Shown: positions 1 through 8,518 of the stretch, piece by piece
How the letters are laid out: each line of letters opens with the position of its first letter
How positions within the stretch are numbered: position 1 is the stretch's first letter
Assembly: GCF_002262885.1 (NCBI RefSeq)
Contig: NZ_NKYF01000003.1
Span: 62,001-126,000 of the forward strand
Direction: 5' to 3'
Length of the DNA stretch: 64,000 nt
Source: Pseudonocardia sp. MH-G8
Lineage (GTDB): Bacteria; Actinomycetota; Actinomycetes; Mycobacteriales; Pseudonocardiaceae
Translations under genes and position numbers: made by a program
Notes under the pieces: generated by a model
Told to the model about the DNA's origin: nothing
Seen by the model: only the letters and a program-made list of their open reading frames with translations
Databases searched by the model: none

Positions 1-1230
1 GCCGCCGCGCTCGAGACGATCATCACCCGGTCCCTGGCCGCCCTCGCCGGCCGCGGGGACACCGAGCTCGTCGCCAACGCCTCGCCCTTCGCCCGCCGCG
101 ACGTGGCGGCCTACGCCCTCGCCCCGGTCGACGCCCCCGGCCGCGCCGAGGAGCCGAGCCGGGTGGAGCGCCGCGACGACGGCGGGTGGGAGCTGTCGAA
201 CGCCCACCTGCGGGTGCGACTCGCGCCCGACGGCACGATCGTCTCCGCGGTCGTCGGCGGCCGGGAGTGCATCCCACCCGGCGCTCGCGGCAACCTCCTG
301 CAGTTGCACCCCGACTTCCCCGTGGAGTGGGACGCCTGGGACGTCGACGAGTACTACCGCAACACGGTGCGCGACATCGACGCCGTCGACCGCATCGAGC
401 CGGTCACGCTCGACGACGGCCGGCCCGGCGTCCGCGTCTTCCGGTCCTTCGGGCACGGCTCGTCGGCGGTGCAGCAGGTGTCCCTCGCCGCGGACACGGC
501 GCGGGTCGACCTGGTCACCGAGGTCGACTGGCACGAGCAGGAGCACATCCTCAAGGTCGCCTTCCCCGTCGACGTCCACACCGACACGGCCGCCTACGAG
601 ACGCAGTTCGGCCACCTGGTGCGTCCCACGCACGAGAACACCAGCTGGGAGGCCGCCCGCTTCGAGGTCGTGGCCCACCGCTGGGTGCACGTGGGCGAGC
701 CCGACTTCGGCGCCGCGGTGGTCAACGACGCCACCTACGGCCACGACGTCACGCGGCACCCGCACCCCGACGGGGGCACCTTCACGACGGTGCGGCTGTC
801 GCTGCTGCGCGGCCCGGTGTTCCCCGACCCCGAGACCGACCAGGGACGCCACACCACCCGGTACTCCCTCGTGCCCGGCGCCGCCGTCTCCGACGCGGTC
901 CGCGAGGGGTACGCCCTCGGGACCCCCGAACGCCGGGTCACCGGCGCCGGCGCGGTCCGCCCGCTCGCCGCGGTCGAGGGGCCGGTGGTGCTGGAGACGG
1001 TGAAGCCGGCCGACGACCGGTCCGGCGACCTCGTCCTGCGCCTCTACGAGCCGCTCGGGGTCCGGGCCCGCGCCGCCGTGCGGCTGGACGTCCCGGTGAC
1101 CGGTGTCCGGGAGGTGGACCTGCTCGAGGACGACCGGCAGGGCAGCGCCCTGGACACCGTGGACGGTCAGGCGATCTCGCTGCGGCTGCGCCCGTTCGAG
1201 ATCGTCACGTTGCGGATGAGCGCCCGGTGA
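1..1230 (+). CDS. Alpha-mannosidase, GH38-like, C-terminal part (5' end outside window)
   Basis: The reading frame is open from base 1, so the gene begins upstream and only about 409 C-terminal residues are visible. The stretch ELVANASPFARR, followed by a long all-beta region with RVFRSFGHGSSAVQQ and TAAYETQFGHLVRPTHENTSWE, fits the beta-sandwich C-terminal domains of GH38 alpha-mannosidases, which trim mannose from glycans. The catalytic domain is not in the window. The stop codon overlaps the next gene by four bases (GTGA), so the two glycosidase genes form one transcription unit. The family is recognised from overall pattern; the exact specificity is not shown. Confidence 0.8.
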   Translation, partial: AAALETIITRSLAALAGRGDTELVANASPFARRDVAAYALAPVDAPGRAEEPSRVERRDDGGWELSNAHLRVRLAPDGTIVSAVVGGRECIPPGARGNLLQLHPDFPVEWDAWDVDEYYRNTVRDIDAVDRIEPVTLDDGRPGVRVFRSFGHGSSAVQQVSLAADTARVDLVTEVDWHEQEHILKVAFPVDVHTDTAAYETQFGHLVRPTHENTSWEAARFEVVAHRWVHVGEPDFGAAVVNDATYGHDVTRHPHPDGGTFTTVRLSLLRGPVFPDPETDQGRHTTRYSLVPGAAVSDAVREGYALGTPERRVTGAGAVRPLAAVEGPVVLETVKPADDRSGDLVLRLYEPLGVRARAAVRLDVPVTGVREVDLLEDDRQGSALDTVDGQAISLRLRPFEIVTLRMSAR

Positions 1231-2651
1231 CCGGCGCCGACGCCCGTGCGGGAGTCCTCCCCCGCCCGTCCTGGTCGCCGCGGGTCTCGGCGAGCGGAGC
1301 GGTCGAACTGGCCGACACCTACGACCTCGCGGCGGCGACCCTGGCCGCCAACATCGTGCCCGGCCGGGACGCGACGGACCCGCCGCAGTACGTGCGCGCC
1401 GGGGCCGGCTACCCCGACCCGTGGACCCGGGACGCCGCGCTCAACGCCTGGGACGCGGTGTCGCTGCTGGCACCCGACGTCGCGGCCGCCACCCTGCGGA
1501 TGGTGTGCGAGGACGGCCCCGCCGGCCGGCTCGTCGCCCAGGACGCGCAGTGGTGGGACCAGATCGTGTGGGTCGTGGCGGCCGAGCGCCACGTCCGGGC
1601 GACCGGGGACCGGGAGTTCCTGCGGGAGGCCTACGGGATCGGCATCCGCACCCTGGCGGTCCTCGACGCCACCCGCTTCGACGCGACCTCCGAGCTCTAC
1701 CGCGGGCCGGCCCTGATGCAGGACGGCATCTCCGGCTTCCCCGCACCACCTGCGCGGGTCCCCGAGGGGTCGTCGTTCGTGCTGGACCATCCCGGGACCG
1801 ACATCATCGCCTGCCTGTCCACCAACGCGGTCTACGTCGGCGCCCTGCGGGCACTGGCCGCGATGGCCGGGGCGCTGGGCGAGCCCGAGGCCCCGCGCTT
1901 CGACGAGCGCGCCGGCGCGCTCGCCACCGCGATCGACACCGGGCTCCGGGACGACGCGCGCGGCGCCTACGGCTATCTCCGCCACTCCGACGGCACCCTG
2001 GACCACTCCGAGGAGGCCGCCGGTGTGGGCCTGCTCGCGGCGTTCGGAGTGGTTCCGCCCGCTCGTGCCGCCGCGCTGCTCCGCGGGTTGCACCGTGAAC
2101 CGTGGGGGCACGTCAACGTCTGGCCGTCCTTCCCGCGCTACGACGAGCGGCGGCCGGGCCGGCACAACGTGATGTGCTGGCCGATGGTGATGGGCCTGGT
2201 CGGGCTCGGCGCCCTCGAGCCGGCACCCGAGGTCGCCCGCCAGGTGCTGGACGACCTGGCTGCCCTCACCGTCCGCGGGGACCGGCGCTTCTGGGAGATC
2301 CACGACGCCCGCACCGGCGCGCCCTCCGGCGGATGGCAGGTGGATCACGAGTGGCCCCCGCTGGTCGACCAGACGTGGTCGGCGACCGCCTACCTCCGGC
2401 TCGTCCACCGCGGGGTACTGGGCCTCGACCCCGCGATCGACGGGCTCCGCATCGCCGACACCGTCCTGCCCGGACTCGGTCGCGTGACCGCCGACGGCGT
2501 GCCCTGGCGGGGCGCGACGCTCGACGTGGTCGTGGACGGCGAGGGGCCGCTCGCGCAGGTGCGGCTGGACGGCGACGACGTGACCGGGGACCGCCACCAC
2601 GTCCCGGCGGACCTGTCCGGACACCACGTCCTGACGATCTCGCGCAGCTAG
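1227..2651 (+). CDS. Six-hairpin glycosidase-like hydrolase
   Basis: A 474-residue protein starting at a GTG that overlaps the stop of the mannosidase gene; the open frame extends upstream but only as a shadow of that gene. It has the look of an (alpha/alpha)6-barrel glycosidase: YPDPWTRDAALNAWDAVSLL near residue 60, AQWWDQIVWVVAAERH near residue 115, and a C-terminal DHEWPPLVDQTWSATAYLRL. Acidic residues in WTRDAAL and in HEWPPLVDQ could be catalytic, which is an inference. Coupled translation with a mannosidase suggests both degrade the same mannose-containing polysaccharide. No signal peptide is seen, so it probably works in the cytoplasm on imported oligosaccharides. Confidence 0.7.
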   Translation: MTGADARAGVLPRPSWSPRVSASGAVELADTYDLAAATLAANIVPGRDATDPPQYVRAGAGYPDPWTRDAALNAWDAVSLLAPDVAAATLRMVCEDGPAGRLVAQDAQWWDQIVWVVAAERHVRATGDREFLREAYGIGIRTLAVLDATRFDATSELYRGPALMQDGISGFPAPPARVPEGSSFVLDHPGTDIIACLSTNAVYVGALRALAAMAGALGEPEAPRFDERAGALATAIDTGLRDDARGAYGYLRHSDGTLDHSEEAAGVGLLAAFGVVPPARAAALLRGLHREPWGHVNVWPSFPRYDERRPGRHNVMCWPMVMGLVGLGALEPAPEVARQVLDDLAALTVRGDRRFWEIHDARTGAPSGGWQVDHEWPPLVDQTWSATAYLRLVHRGVLGLDPAIDGLRIADTVLPGLGRVTADGVPWRGATLDVVVDGEGPLAQVRLDGDDVTGDRHHVPADLSGHHVLTISRS

Positions 2652-2656
2652 AACGC

Positions 2657-2691
2657 ACGACGGCCCCCGGGGCGAACCCGGGGGCCGTCGT
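2657..2691. terminator. Intrinsic terminator between convergent genes
   Basis: A perfect 15-bp stem (2657-2671 with 2677-2691) closes a 5-nt loop. It lies directly after the glycosidase stop and before the stop of the convergent katA gene, so it can serve both directions. There is no strong T tract, as is usual in this group. Confidence 0.8.
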
Positions 2692-2707
2692 CACGTGCGG
2701 GGCGGGG

Positions 2708-4204
2708 TCAGTCGAAGCGGGCTCCGCCCTTCTCGCTCTCGCCCTCGGCCAGCTTCGCCTTGATCGCGGCCTCGATCTTGTCGCCGATGGCCTTGTCGAT
2801 GTTCTTCCAGTACTGGTAGACGCGCTCGCGGATGTCCTCGGACTGCACGCCGGACGCGGCGCCGGCGACGTTGTCGACGAGCCGCGCCCGCTGCTCCTCG
2901 GTGAACACCTTGTTGACGAGCGTGTTGGCCTGGCCGTAGTCGTCGTCCTCGGCGCGCAGCGTGTAGGCCTGGCGCACCATGTCGCCGTCGACGGCGAAGT
3001 GGTTCGAGTAGACGGCCCGTGCCGGGTCGGCCTTCGGGCCGCCCATCGAGTTCGGCGCGTACACCGGGTCGCTCACGTTGTCCATCCGCATCGCGCCGTC
3101 CTTGGAGTAGCTGTGGACGGGAACCTGCGGGCGGTTGACCGGGATCTGCTGGTAGTTCGTGCCCAGGCGGGCGCGGTGCGCGTCCGCGTAGGAGAAGCCC
3201 CGGGCCAGCAGCATCTTGTCCGGGGACAGGCCGGTGCCGGGCACCAGGTTGTTCGGCTGGAACGCGGCCTGCTCCATCTCCGCGTGGTAGTCGCTGACGT
3301 TGCGGTTGAGCGTCAGCCTGCCGACGTCGATGAGCGGGTAGTCGCCGTGCGGCCAGACCTTCGTGAGGTCGAACGGGTTGAACCGGTAGGTCTTGGCGTC
3401 CTCGAACGGCATGATCTGCATCTTCAGCGTCCAGCTCGGGAACTCCCCGCGCTCGATCGAGTCGTACAGGTCACGCTGGTGGTGGTCGCCGTCCTCGCCC
3501 GCGATCCGGTCGGCGTCGGCCTGGGTGAGGCACTCCACGCCCTGGTCGCTCTTGAAGTGGTACTTCACCCAGAACTGCTCGCCCGCGGCGTTGATCCACG
3601 AGTACGTGTGGCTGGAGTACCCGTTCATGTGCCGCCAGGTGCGCGGGATGCCGCGGTCGCCCATCAGCCACGCCACCTGGTGGGCCGACTCCGGCGACAG
3701 CGTCCAGAAGTCCCACTGCATGTCGGCGTCGCGCAGGTTGTTGCGCGCCAGCCGCTTCTGCGAGCGGATGAAGTGTTGGAACTTCATCGGGTCGCGCAGG
3801 AAGAAGACCGGGGTGTTGTTGCCGACGATGTCGAGGTTGCCCTCGGTCGTGTAGAGCTTCAGGGAGAAGCCGCGCGGGTCGCGCCAGGTGTCGGGGCTGC
3901 CGCGCTCGCCCGCCACCGTGGAGAACCGGATGACGACGTCGGTCTCGGCGCCCGGCTGGAACACCGCGGCGCGCGTGTAGGCGCTGACGTCGTTCGTCAC
4001 CTCGAACTTCCCGAACGCCCCGCCGCCCTTCGCGTGCGGCTGGCGCTCCGGGATGCGCTCCCGGTTGAACTGGGCCATCTGCTCGATCAGGTAGTGGTCC
4101 TGGAGCAGGATCGGGCCGTCGGGCCCGATCGTCAGCGAGTGCTCGTCGCTCGCGACGGGCGCCCCGCTGTCCGTCGTCGTCGGACGTGATTCGGCTGCGG
4201 TCAC
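2708..4204 (-). CDS. katA: Monofunctional haem catalase
   Basis: A 498-residue clade-type haem catalase that converts hydrogen peroxide to water and oxygen in the cytoplasm. The distal histidine is in [10 protein letters not shown] (near residue 55), the distal asparagine region is [20 protein letters not shown], and the proximal haem-binding tyrosine is in [14 protein letters not shown]. The GTG start at 4204 is chosen because it overlaps the furA stop by four bases and has AAGGAG just upstream; the open frame continues further upstream only as a furA shadow. It is co-transcribed with furA, whose product is expected to repress the pair. Length is normal for a small-subunit catalase. Confidence 0.96.
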   Translation of the reverse strand: MTAAESRPTTTDSGAPVASDEHSLTIGPDGPILLQDHYLIEQMAQFNRERIPERQPHAKGGGAFGKFEVTNDVSAYTRAAVFQPGAETDVVIRFSTVAGERGSPDTWRDPRGFSLKLYTTEGNLDIVGNNTPVFFLRDPMKFQHFIRSQKRLARNNLRDADMQWDFWTLSPESAHQVAWLMGDRGIPRTWRHMNGYSSHTYSWINAAGEQFWVKYHFKSDQGVECLTQADADRIAGEDGDHHQRDLYDSIERGEFPSWTLKMQIMPFEDAKTYRFNPFDLTKVWPHGDYPLIDVGRLTLNRNVSDYHAEMEQAAFQPNNLVPGTGLSPDKMLLARGFSYADAHRARLGTNYQQIPVNRPQVPVHSYSKDGAMRMDNVSDPVYAPNSMGGPKADPARAVYSNHFAVDGDMVRQAYTLRAEDDDYGQANTLVNKVFTEEQRARLVDNVAGAASGVQSEDIRERVYQYWKNIDKAIGDKIEAAIKAKLAEGESEKGGARFD

Positions 4205-4647
4205 GGGGACTCCTTCACTACTCGTGGTGGGATGCGCTGGCAGTCGGGGCAAAGCCCCCAGAAGACGACTTCGGCCTCGTCGACCAGGTACCCCGCTGTG
4301 TTCCCGGGAACCAGGCACGGTGGGCTCCCGACGACGCAGTCGACATCGGTGGTGCGGCCACACAGACGGCATACCAGGTGGTGGTGGTTGTCACCGGTGC
4401 GTGTCTCATATCGAGCCGCCGACCCCGCGGGTTCGATCCGGCGCAGCATCCCGGCCGTCGTGCACGCGGCGAGGACGTCGTACACGGCCTGGGTCGAGAC
4501 GCGACCGTGGGTCGCCCGCACCAAGGAGGCCACGGTGTCGGCCGTGGAGTGCGGGTTCTCCGCCAACACGTCGAGCACCGCGAGCCGGGGTGCGGTGACG
4601 CGGAGTCCCGCGTCCCGCAGCCGGAGCGCCACATCTTCTGCTGCCAT
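4201..4647 (-). CDS. furA: Ferric-uptake-type repressor FurA
   Basis: A 148-residue Fur-family repressor. The N-terminal winged helix contains [14 protein letters not shown] and [20 protein letters not shown]; the metal-binding half has [11 protein letters not shown] (first CxxC and histidines) and [10 protein letters not shown] (second CxxC). It matches mycobacterial FurA, which senses peroxide and iron and represses katG or katA. The ATG at 4647 is preferred over an in-frame GTG at 4665 because it aligns with the family N-terminus and lies exactly where a -35/-10 pair would start transcription, giving a leaderless message. The stop overlaps the katA start. Confidence 0.94.
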   Translation of the reverse strand: MAAEDVALRLRDAGLRVTAPRLAVLDVLAENPHSTADTVASLVRATHGRVSTQAVYDVLAACTTAGMLRRIEPAGSAARYETRTGDNHHHLVCRLCGRTTDVDCVVGSPPCLVPGNTAGYLVDEAEVVFWGLCPDCQRIPPRVVKESP

Positions 4648-4655
4648 CGGGACCC

Positions 4656-4684
4656 ACTCGACCACCTTCTCTGGAATCAGTCAA
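4656..4684 (-). promoter_or_regulatory. furA-katA promoter and FurA operator
   Basis: On the minus strand a -35 TTGACT (4679-4684), a 17-nt spacer and a -10-like TCGAGT (4656-4661) place the transcription start at about 4647, the A of the furA ATG. The AT-rich stretch CTTGACTGATTCCAGAGAAG resembles the FurA operator known upstream of mycobacterial furA-katG. The identity with that operator is from memory; the spacing is seen directly. Confidence 0.75.
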
Positions 4685-4733
4685 GTTTAAGGCGCCGAAC
4701 CTCCCCCGACCGGGGGTCGTGCACGATGGGAAC

Positions 4734-5927
4734 GTGAAGGCCCGCGTGGACGACGATGCCGCAGCCGTCCGTGGTCTCGCCGGCTACCGCACCGTGCTGT
4801 CCCTGCCCGGCGTCGGCGCGCTGACCGCGGTCTCGTTCCTCGCGCGCCTCCCGGCGTCCGCCGCGCCCATCACGCTCACGCTGCACGTCGTCCTCACCCT
4901 CGGCCACGGGTACGCGGCCGCGGGGCTCGCAGGCGCCGCGGCGACGGTCGGCATGGCCATCGGGGCACCGTTGCTCGGACGGCTCGTCGACCGGCGCGGC
5001 CTGCGCACGATGCTCGTGCTCACGCTGAGCGCCCAGGCCGTGTTCTGGAGCGCGGCCCCGTTCCTCTCCTACCCGGCGCTGCTGGCCGGCGCCCTGCTCG
5101 GTGGCCTGCTCGGGGTTCCCGTCTACTCCATCACACGCCAGTCGATCGGGGCGATGGTCCCGCAGGCGCGCCGACGCCCGGCGTTCGCGCTCGACTCCAT
5201 GTCGGTCGAGATGTCCTACATGGTCGGACCCGCCGTCGGCACCCTGCTCGCCCTCCAGGCATCGACCACGACCGCGATGTGGACGGTCGGGGCCGGATGG
5301 CTGGTGGCGGGCGGAGCCCTGATGCTGCTCAACCCACCCACCCGAGCCCCGCAGGACGCGGCCGGCGCACCCCCGCCGCCGGTGCGGCAGTGGCTCGACC
5401 GGCGCCTGCTCGCCGCGCTGCTGGCCACCACGGCCGCGGTGATGGTGGTCTTCGGCACCGAGCTCTCGATGATCGCCGGGCTCGAACGCAGCGGGCAGGC
5501 CGCCTGGATCCCGCTGGTCAACGCCGTCTGGTGCCTGGCCTCGCTCGTCGGCGGTTTCCTCTACGGGGCGGCACGGCGCTCCCGCCCGTTGCCGATGCTG
5601 GTCGCATGCCTCGGCGTCGCCACCCTGCCGGTGGCGCTGGCCGGGCCGTGGTGGTCCTGGGCCCTCCTGCTCGTGCCTGCCGGCCTGCTGATGGCCCCCT
5701 CCGTGGCCGCGAGCTCCGAGACCGTCAGCGCGCTCGCACCCGAGCACGTCCGCGGGCTCGTCACCGGGCTGCACGGCTCGGCCATCACGCTCGGCGCCGC
5801 GATCGCCACGCCGCTCGCCGGCCTCGTCGTGGATCGCGCCTCGCCGGCCACGGCGGTCGTCGTCCTGGGGACCACGGGGCTGGCCGTCGCGCTGCTCGTG
5901 GCCCTGCTCTCCCGGGCCCGAACCTGA
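4734..5927 (+). CDS. MFS transporter
   Basis: About 397 residues with roughly 12 hydrophobic segments, consistent with a major facilitator efflux protein. The motif GAPLLGRLVDRRGLRT between helices 2 and 3 is the classic MFS loop signature (GxLxDRxGxR type), and GAAIATPLAGLVVDRAS repeats it near the C-terminus. The start is uncertain: GTG 4719 and GTG 4734 are both in frame. GTG 4734 is chosen because CACGAT lies 6 nt upstream as a possible -10 of a leaderless message. It is divergent from furA with only about 85 bp between. The substrate is unknown. Confidence 0.85.
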   Translation: MKARVDDDAAAVRGLAGYRTVLSLPGVGALTAVSFLARLPASAAPITLTLHVVLTLGHGYAAAGLAGAAATVGMAIGAPLLGRLVDRRGLRTMLVLTLSAQAVFWSAAPFLSYPALLAGALLGGLLGVPVYSITRQSIGAMVPQARRRPAFALDSMSVEMSYMVGPAVGTLLALQASTTTAMWTVGAGWLVAGGALMLLNPPTRAPQDAAGAPPPPVRQWLDRRLLAALLATTAAVMVVFGTELSMIAGLERSGQAAWIPLVNAVWCLASLVGGFLYGAARRSRPLPMLVACLGVATLPVALAGPWWSWALLLVPAGLLMAPSVAASSETVSALAPEHVRGLVTGLHGSAITLGAAIATPLAGLVVDRASPATAVVVLGTTGLAVALLVALLSRART

Positions 5928-6006
5928 GCCGCACGCCCACCGTGCGCGAGCCGTCACACACGTTCCTCAGCCTGCTCTCAATCGACCTGGGGCAGACTTC
6001 CCTGCG

Positions 6007-7038
6007 ATGACCGCACCGCCGGATCGCCTCTCCCCCGCCGCCTCGCCGCCCCCGCCGCCGCGGGGTCGCCGGCGTCGCCGTGGGGTCGCCCGCTACCTCG
6101 TGGCGGTCGTGTTCTCGCTGGTCGTCGCCGTGCCGGCGGTGCCGGACCTGCTGTTCGGGCTCGACCGGCGCAGCCCTTTCGTGCAGCTCGTGTCCTTCCG
6201 GCCGTGGATCCTGTGCGGGGTGGCGGCGCTGCTCGTGCTGCTGCTCGTGGTGATGGTCTTCGAACGGCGGGTGCTGCCGTTCGTGGCGGGCGTGCTCGCC
6301 GTGCTGCTGGTCGGCGCGGGGATGCTGCTGCCGCGCGTCCTGCCGGACCCGGTGCCCACGGGCGGCACCCCCCTGAAGGTGATGGCGTTCAACACCTTCG
6401 AGGGCGACGCCGACGCCGCCGCGGTGGCGCAGCTGATCGAGGCGGACCGGCCGGACGCGGTGGCGCTCGTCGAGGCAGGTAACGACTTCGCCGACCAGAT
6501 CGCCCCCCTGGTGGAGCCCCTGGGCTACGAACTGCACTCCACCGACTCCCGCCGCGACGTCCAAGGTGTCACGGCCGTCGTGTCGCAACGCCTCGGCGAC
6601 GTCGACGTGCGGATCGGCGAGGAGACCTCCTCCTTCCCCTACGTCGAGGTCACCGGGGGTGCGCTCGGCGAGCTGCGCTTCGTCGCCTTCCACTCGGTGG
6701 CGCCGGTGCCCGGCTCCGTGCCCGAGTGGAACGCCGATCTGGCGCTGCTGTCCCAGTGGTGCTCCGGGCCCACGCCCGCGGTGGTGGCGGGTGACTTCAA
6801 CGCCACCCTCGACCACTCGGCGCTGCGGGCGAGCACGTCCGGTTGCGGCGACGCGGCCGACCAACGCGGCGCCGGGCTCGTCCCGACCTGGGGCCCGAGC
6901 CCCCGGTTCCGCATCCTGGGCCCGCAGATCGACCACGTGTTCGCCACGGGAGGCATCGCCGCCGAGTCGTTCGACGTGCACGACGTCGCCGGCAGCGACC
7001 ACCGCGCCGTCGTCACCACGCTGCGGCTGCCCGGCTGA
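6007..7038 (+). CDS. Endonuclease/exonuclease/phosphatase-fold protein, membrane-anchored
   Basis: A 343-residue protein. The N-terminus has three hydrophobic helices (about residues 28-115: YLVAVVFSLVVAVPAVPDLL, PWILCGVAALLVLLLVVMVF, VAGVLAVLLVGAGMLL), after which an EEP (DNase I-like) domain faces the outside. Family metal and catalytic motifs are visible: MAFNTFEGDAD, VAGDFNATLDHS and the terminal GSDHRAVVTTL. The gene is about 80 bp after the MFS gene, same strand. Such proteins may act on extracellular nucleic acid, phospholipid or inositol phosphates; the substrate cannot be read from sequence. Confidence 0.85.
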   Translation: MTAPPDRLSPAASPPPPPRGRRRRRGVARYLVAVVFSLVVAVPAVPDLLFGLDRRSPFVQLVSFRPWILCGVAALLVLLLVVMVFERRVLPFVAGVLAVLLVGAGMLLPRVLPDPVPTGGTPLKVMAFNTFEGDADAAAVAQLIEADRPDAVALVEAGNDFADQIAPLVEPLGYELHSTDSRRDVQGVTAVVSQRLGDVDVRIGEETSSFPYVEVTGGALGELRFVAFHSVAPVPGSVPEWNADLALLSQWCSGPTPAVVAGDFNATLDHSALRASTSGCGDAADQRGAGLVPTWGPSPRFRILGPQIDHVFATGGIAAESFDVHDVAGSDHRAVVTTLRLPG

Positions 7039-7120
7039 GGTCGTCCTGCAGGCAGAGCGTCGGCTGTAGCATCGGAACTTCCCGATTCACCGGTTCCGCC
7101 TCCACGTCCCTCGAGGGCAC

Positions 7121-7462
7121 ATGACGACGCACGCCGCGCCCGCGGCCGACGACACCGGCCAGTTGGTCGAGGTCTTCAAGGCCCTCGCCAACCCCGTCCG
7201 GCTCCAGGTCCTGCAGTGGCTGCGCGAACCGGAGCTGCACTTCCCGGAGGAGTCGGCCATCACCGACCCGTACCGGATCGGCGTGTGCGTGAGCCACATC
7301 CAGGCCAAGGCCGGGCTCGCGCAGTCCACCGTCTCCGCCTACATGGCCGCGCTGCAGCGCGCCGGGCTGGTCCGCTCCACCCGCATCGGGAAGTGGACGC
7401 ACTACCGGCGCGACGAGGAGCGCATCGCCCAGCTCGTCGTTGCGCTCGGACGCGCGCTCTAG
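7121..7462 (+). CDS. ArsR-family winged-helix repressor
   Basis: A 113-residue single-domain regulator. FKALANPVRLQVLQWLREPE is the typical ArsR N-terminal helix pair, and KAGLAQSTVSAYMAALQRAG the recognition helix, followed by a wing (STRIGKWTHYRRDEERI). No clear metal-binding CxC motif is seen, so it may sense something other than a metal. It stands alone in front of an LLM oxidoreductase gene that it may control. Upstream, CGGAAC (7073-7078) and GTTCCG (7093-7098) form an inverted repeat that could be its operator. Confidence 0.85.
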   Translation: MTTHAAPAADDTGQLVEVFKALANPVRLQVLQWLREPELHFPEESAITDPYRIGVCVSHIQAKAGLAQSTVSAYMAALQRAGLVRSTRIGKWTHYRRDEERIAQLVVALGRAL

Positions 7463-7574
7463 CCACAGCTCGACCGGTGATCCCACAGCGTCTCGACACG
7501 TTGACACAGATCGTAATTCTGCGATACTTCGATCTATCGCGGCCGCGAGGGCCGCCGTGGCGCGAGGGGAAGAC

Positions 7575-8492
7575 GTGGGCGCGATCGACGGGATGGATCT
7601 GGGGCGCTTCGGGATCTGGACGTTCGACTTCGAGGGCAGGCCTGCGGGGGCGGTGCGCGATTCGGTCCAGGAGCTCGAGGAGCTCGGGTGGAGGGCGATC
7701 TGGATCCCGGAGCTGCACGGACGGGAGGCGTTGACGCACGCCGCGTACCTCCTGTCCTGCACGCAACGCATCAGCGTGGTGAACGGCATCGCGCAGATCT
7801 GGGCCCGGGAGCCCCGGTGGACCCACGGCGCCGCGGCCCTGCTGGCCGACGCCTACCCGGACCGGCACGTGCTCGGCCTCGGCGTCGGCGGCGCGCGTCC
7901 GGGCATCAAGCCGTTGCAGGCGATGCACGAATACCTCGACAGCCTGGACGACGCCCTGGCCACGACGACGAGCGTCGATCCCGCGCCGCAGGCACCGATA
8001 CGCCGCCTGCTTGCGGCCTACGGCCCGAAGATGCTCGCGATGGCCCGGGACCGGGCGAGCGGCGCGCACACCTACCACGTCACGCATGCCCACACGGCGC
8101 AGGCGCGGGAGGTACTGGGCGCGCACCCTTTCCTCGGCGTCGAGCACGCGGTGCTCTTCGAGAGCGACCCGAGCCGGGCCCGTGAGATCGCACGCGAGCA
8201 CCTGCACCCGTACTTCACCCAGACGTACAACATCGCGAAGTTCCTGCGGCTGGGCTACACGGACGCGGACATCGACGGTGGCCGCGGCAGCGACCGGCTC
8301 GTCGACGACCTGGTGTTCTGGGGTGACCTCGACACCATCGTCGGCAAGCTGCACCAGCACCTCGACGCCGGCGCCGACCACGTCGGCATCCAGGTCATCG
8401 GAGTCGAACCCGGCGAAACGGCGATGCCCCGGTGGCGCCGGCTGGCTGAGGCGCTGTCCCCGACGACGAACGGCACTCCCGTCGGCACCTAG
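7575..8492 (+). CDS. LLM-class (luciferase-like) flavin/F420 oxidoreductase
   Basis: A 305-residue TIM-barrel protein of the luciferase-like family. Hallmarks are LGRFGIWTFDFEG at the N-terminus, GWRAIWIPELHGREALTHAAYLLS, the ISVVNGIAQIWAREP strand and the C-terminal HLDAGADHVGIQVIG. In actinobacteria such enzymes commonly use F420 or FMN; which one is used here is not shown. The GTG at 7575 is chosen because GAGGGGAA lies at proper distance; the frame is open from 7440 but the extra residues look non-coding. Confidence 0.85.
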   Translation: MGAIDGMDLGRFGIWTFDFEGRPAGAVRDSVQELEELGWRAIWIPELHGREALTHAAYLLSCTQRISVVNGIAQIWAREPRWTHGAAALLADAYPDRHVLGLGVGGARPGIKPLQAMHEYLDSLDDALATTTSVDPAPQAPIRRLLAAYGPKMLAMARDRASGAHTYHVTHAHTAQAREVLGAHPFLGVEHAVLFESDPSRAREIAREHLHPYFTQTYNIAKFLRLGYTDADIDGGRGSDRLVDDLVFWGDLDTIVGKLHQHLDAGADHVGIQVIGVEPGETAMPRWRRLAEALSPTTNGTPVGT

Positions 8493-8513
8493 CCGACGAA
8501 AGTGCCGTTCGTC
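8465..8513. terminator. Bipartite hairpin terminator between convergent genes
   Basis: A 12-bp outer stem (8465-8476 with 8502-8513) encloses a second 6-bp stem (8481-8486 with 8492-8497). It spans the stop of the LLM gene and ends just before the asd stop. The 21 bases 8492-8512 recur identically at 56424-56444 in another convergent intergenic gap. Confidence 0.75.
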
Positions 8514-8518
8514 AGGGA

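Noticed and set aside
186..1226. Long open extension upstream of the six-hairpin glycosidase start
   Set aside because: It is the +1-frame shadow of the mannosidase gene: Arg/Pro-rich with no domain character. Coding pattern starts at the GTG at 1227.
1167..2627. 486-codon open frame on the minus strand opposite the glycosidase
   Set aside because: Translation is His/Gly/Arg/Val-rich with no motif, typical of the antisense frame of a GC-rich gene.
7073..7098. Inverted repeat CGGAAC/GTTCCG upstream of the ArsR gene as a firm operator
   Set aside because: Six-bp arms with 14-nt spacing are weak evidence; mentioned with the gene but not listed as a separate regulatory feature.
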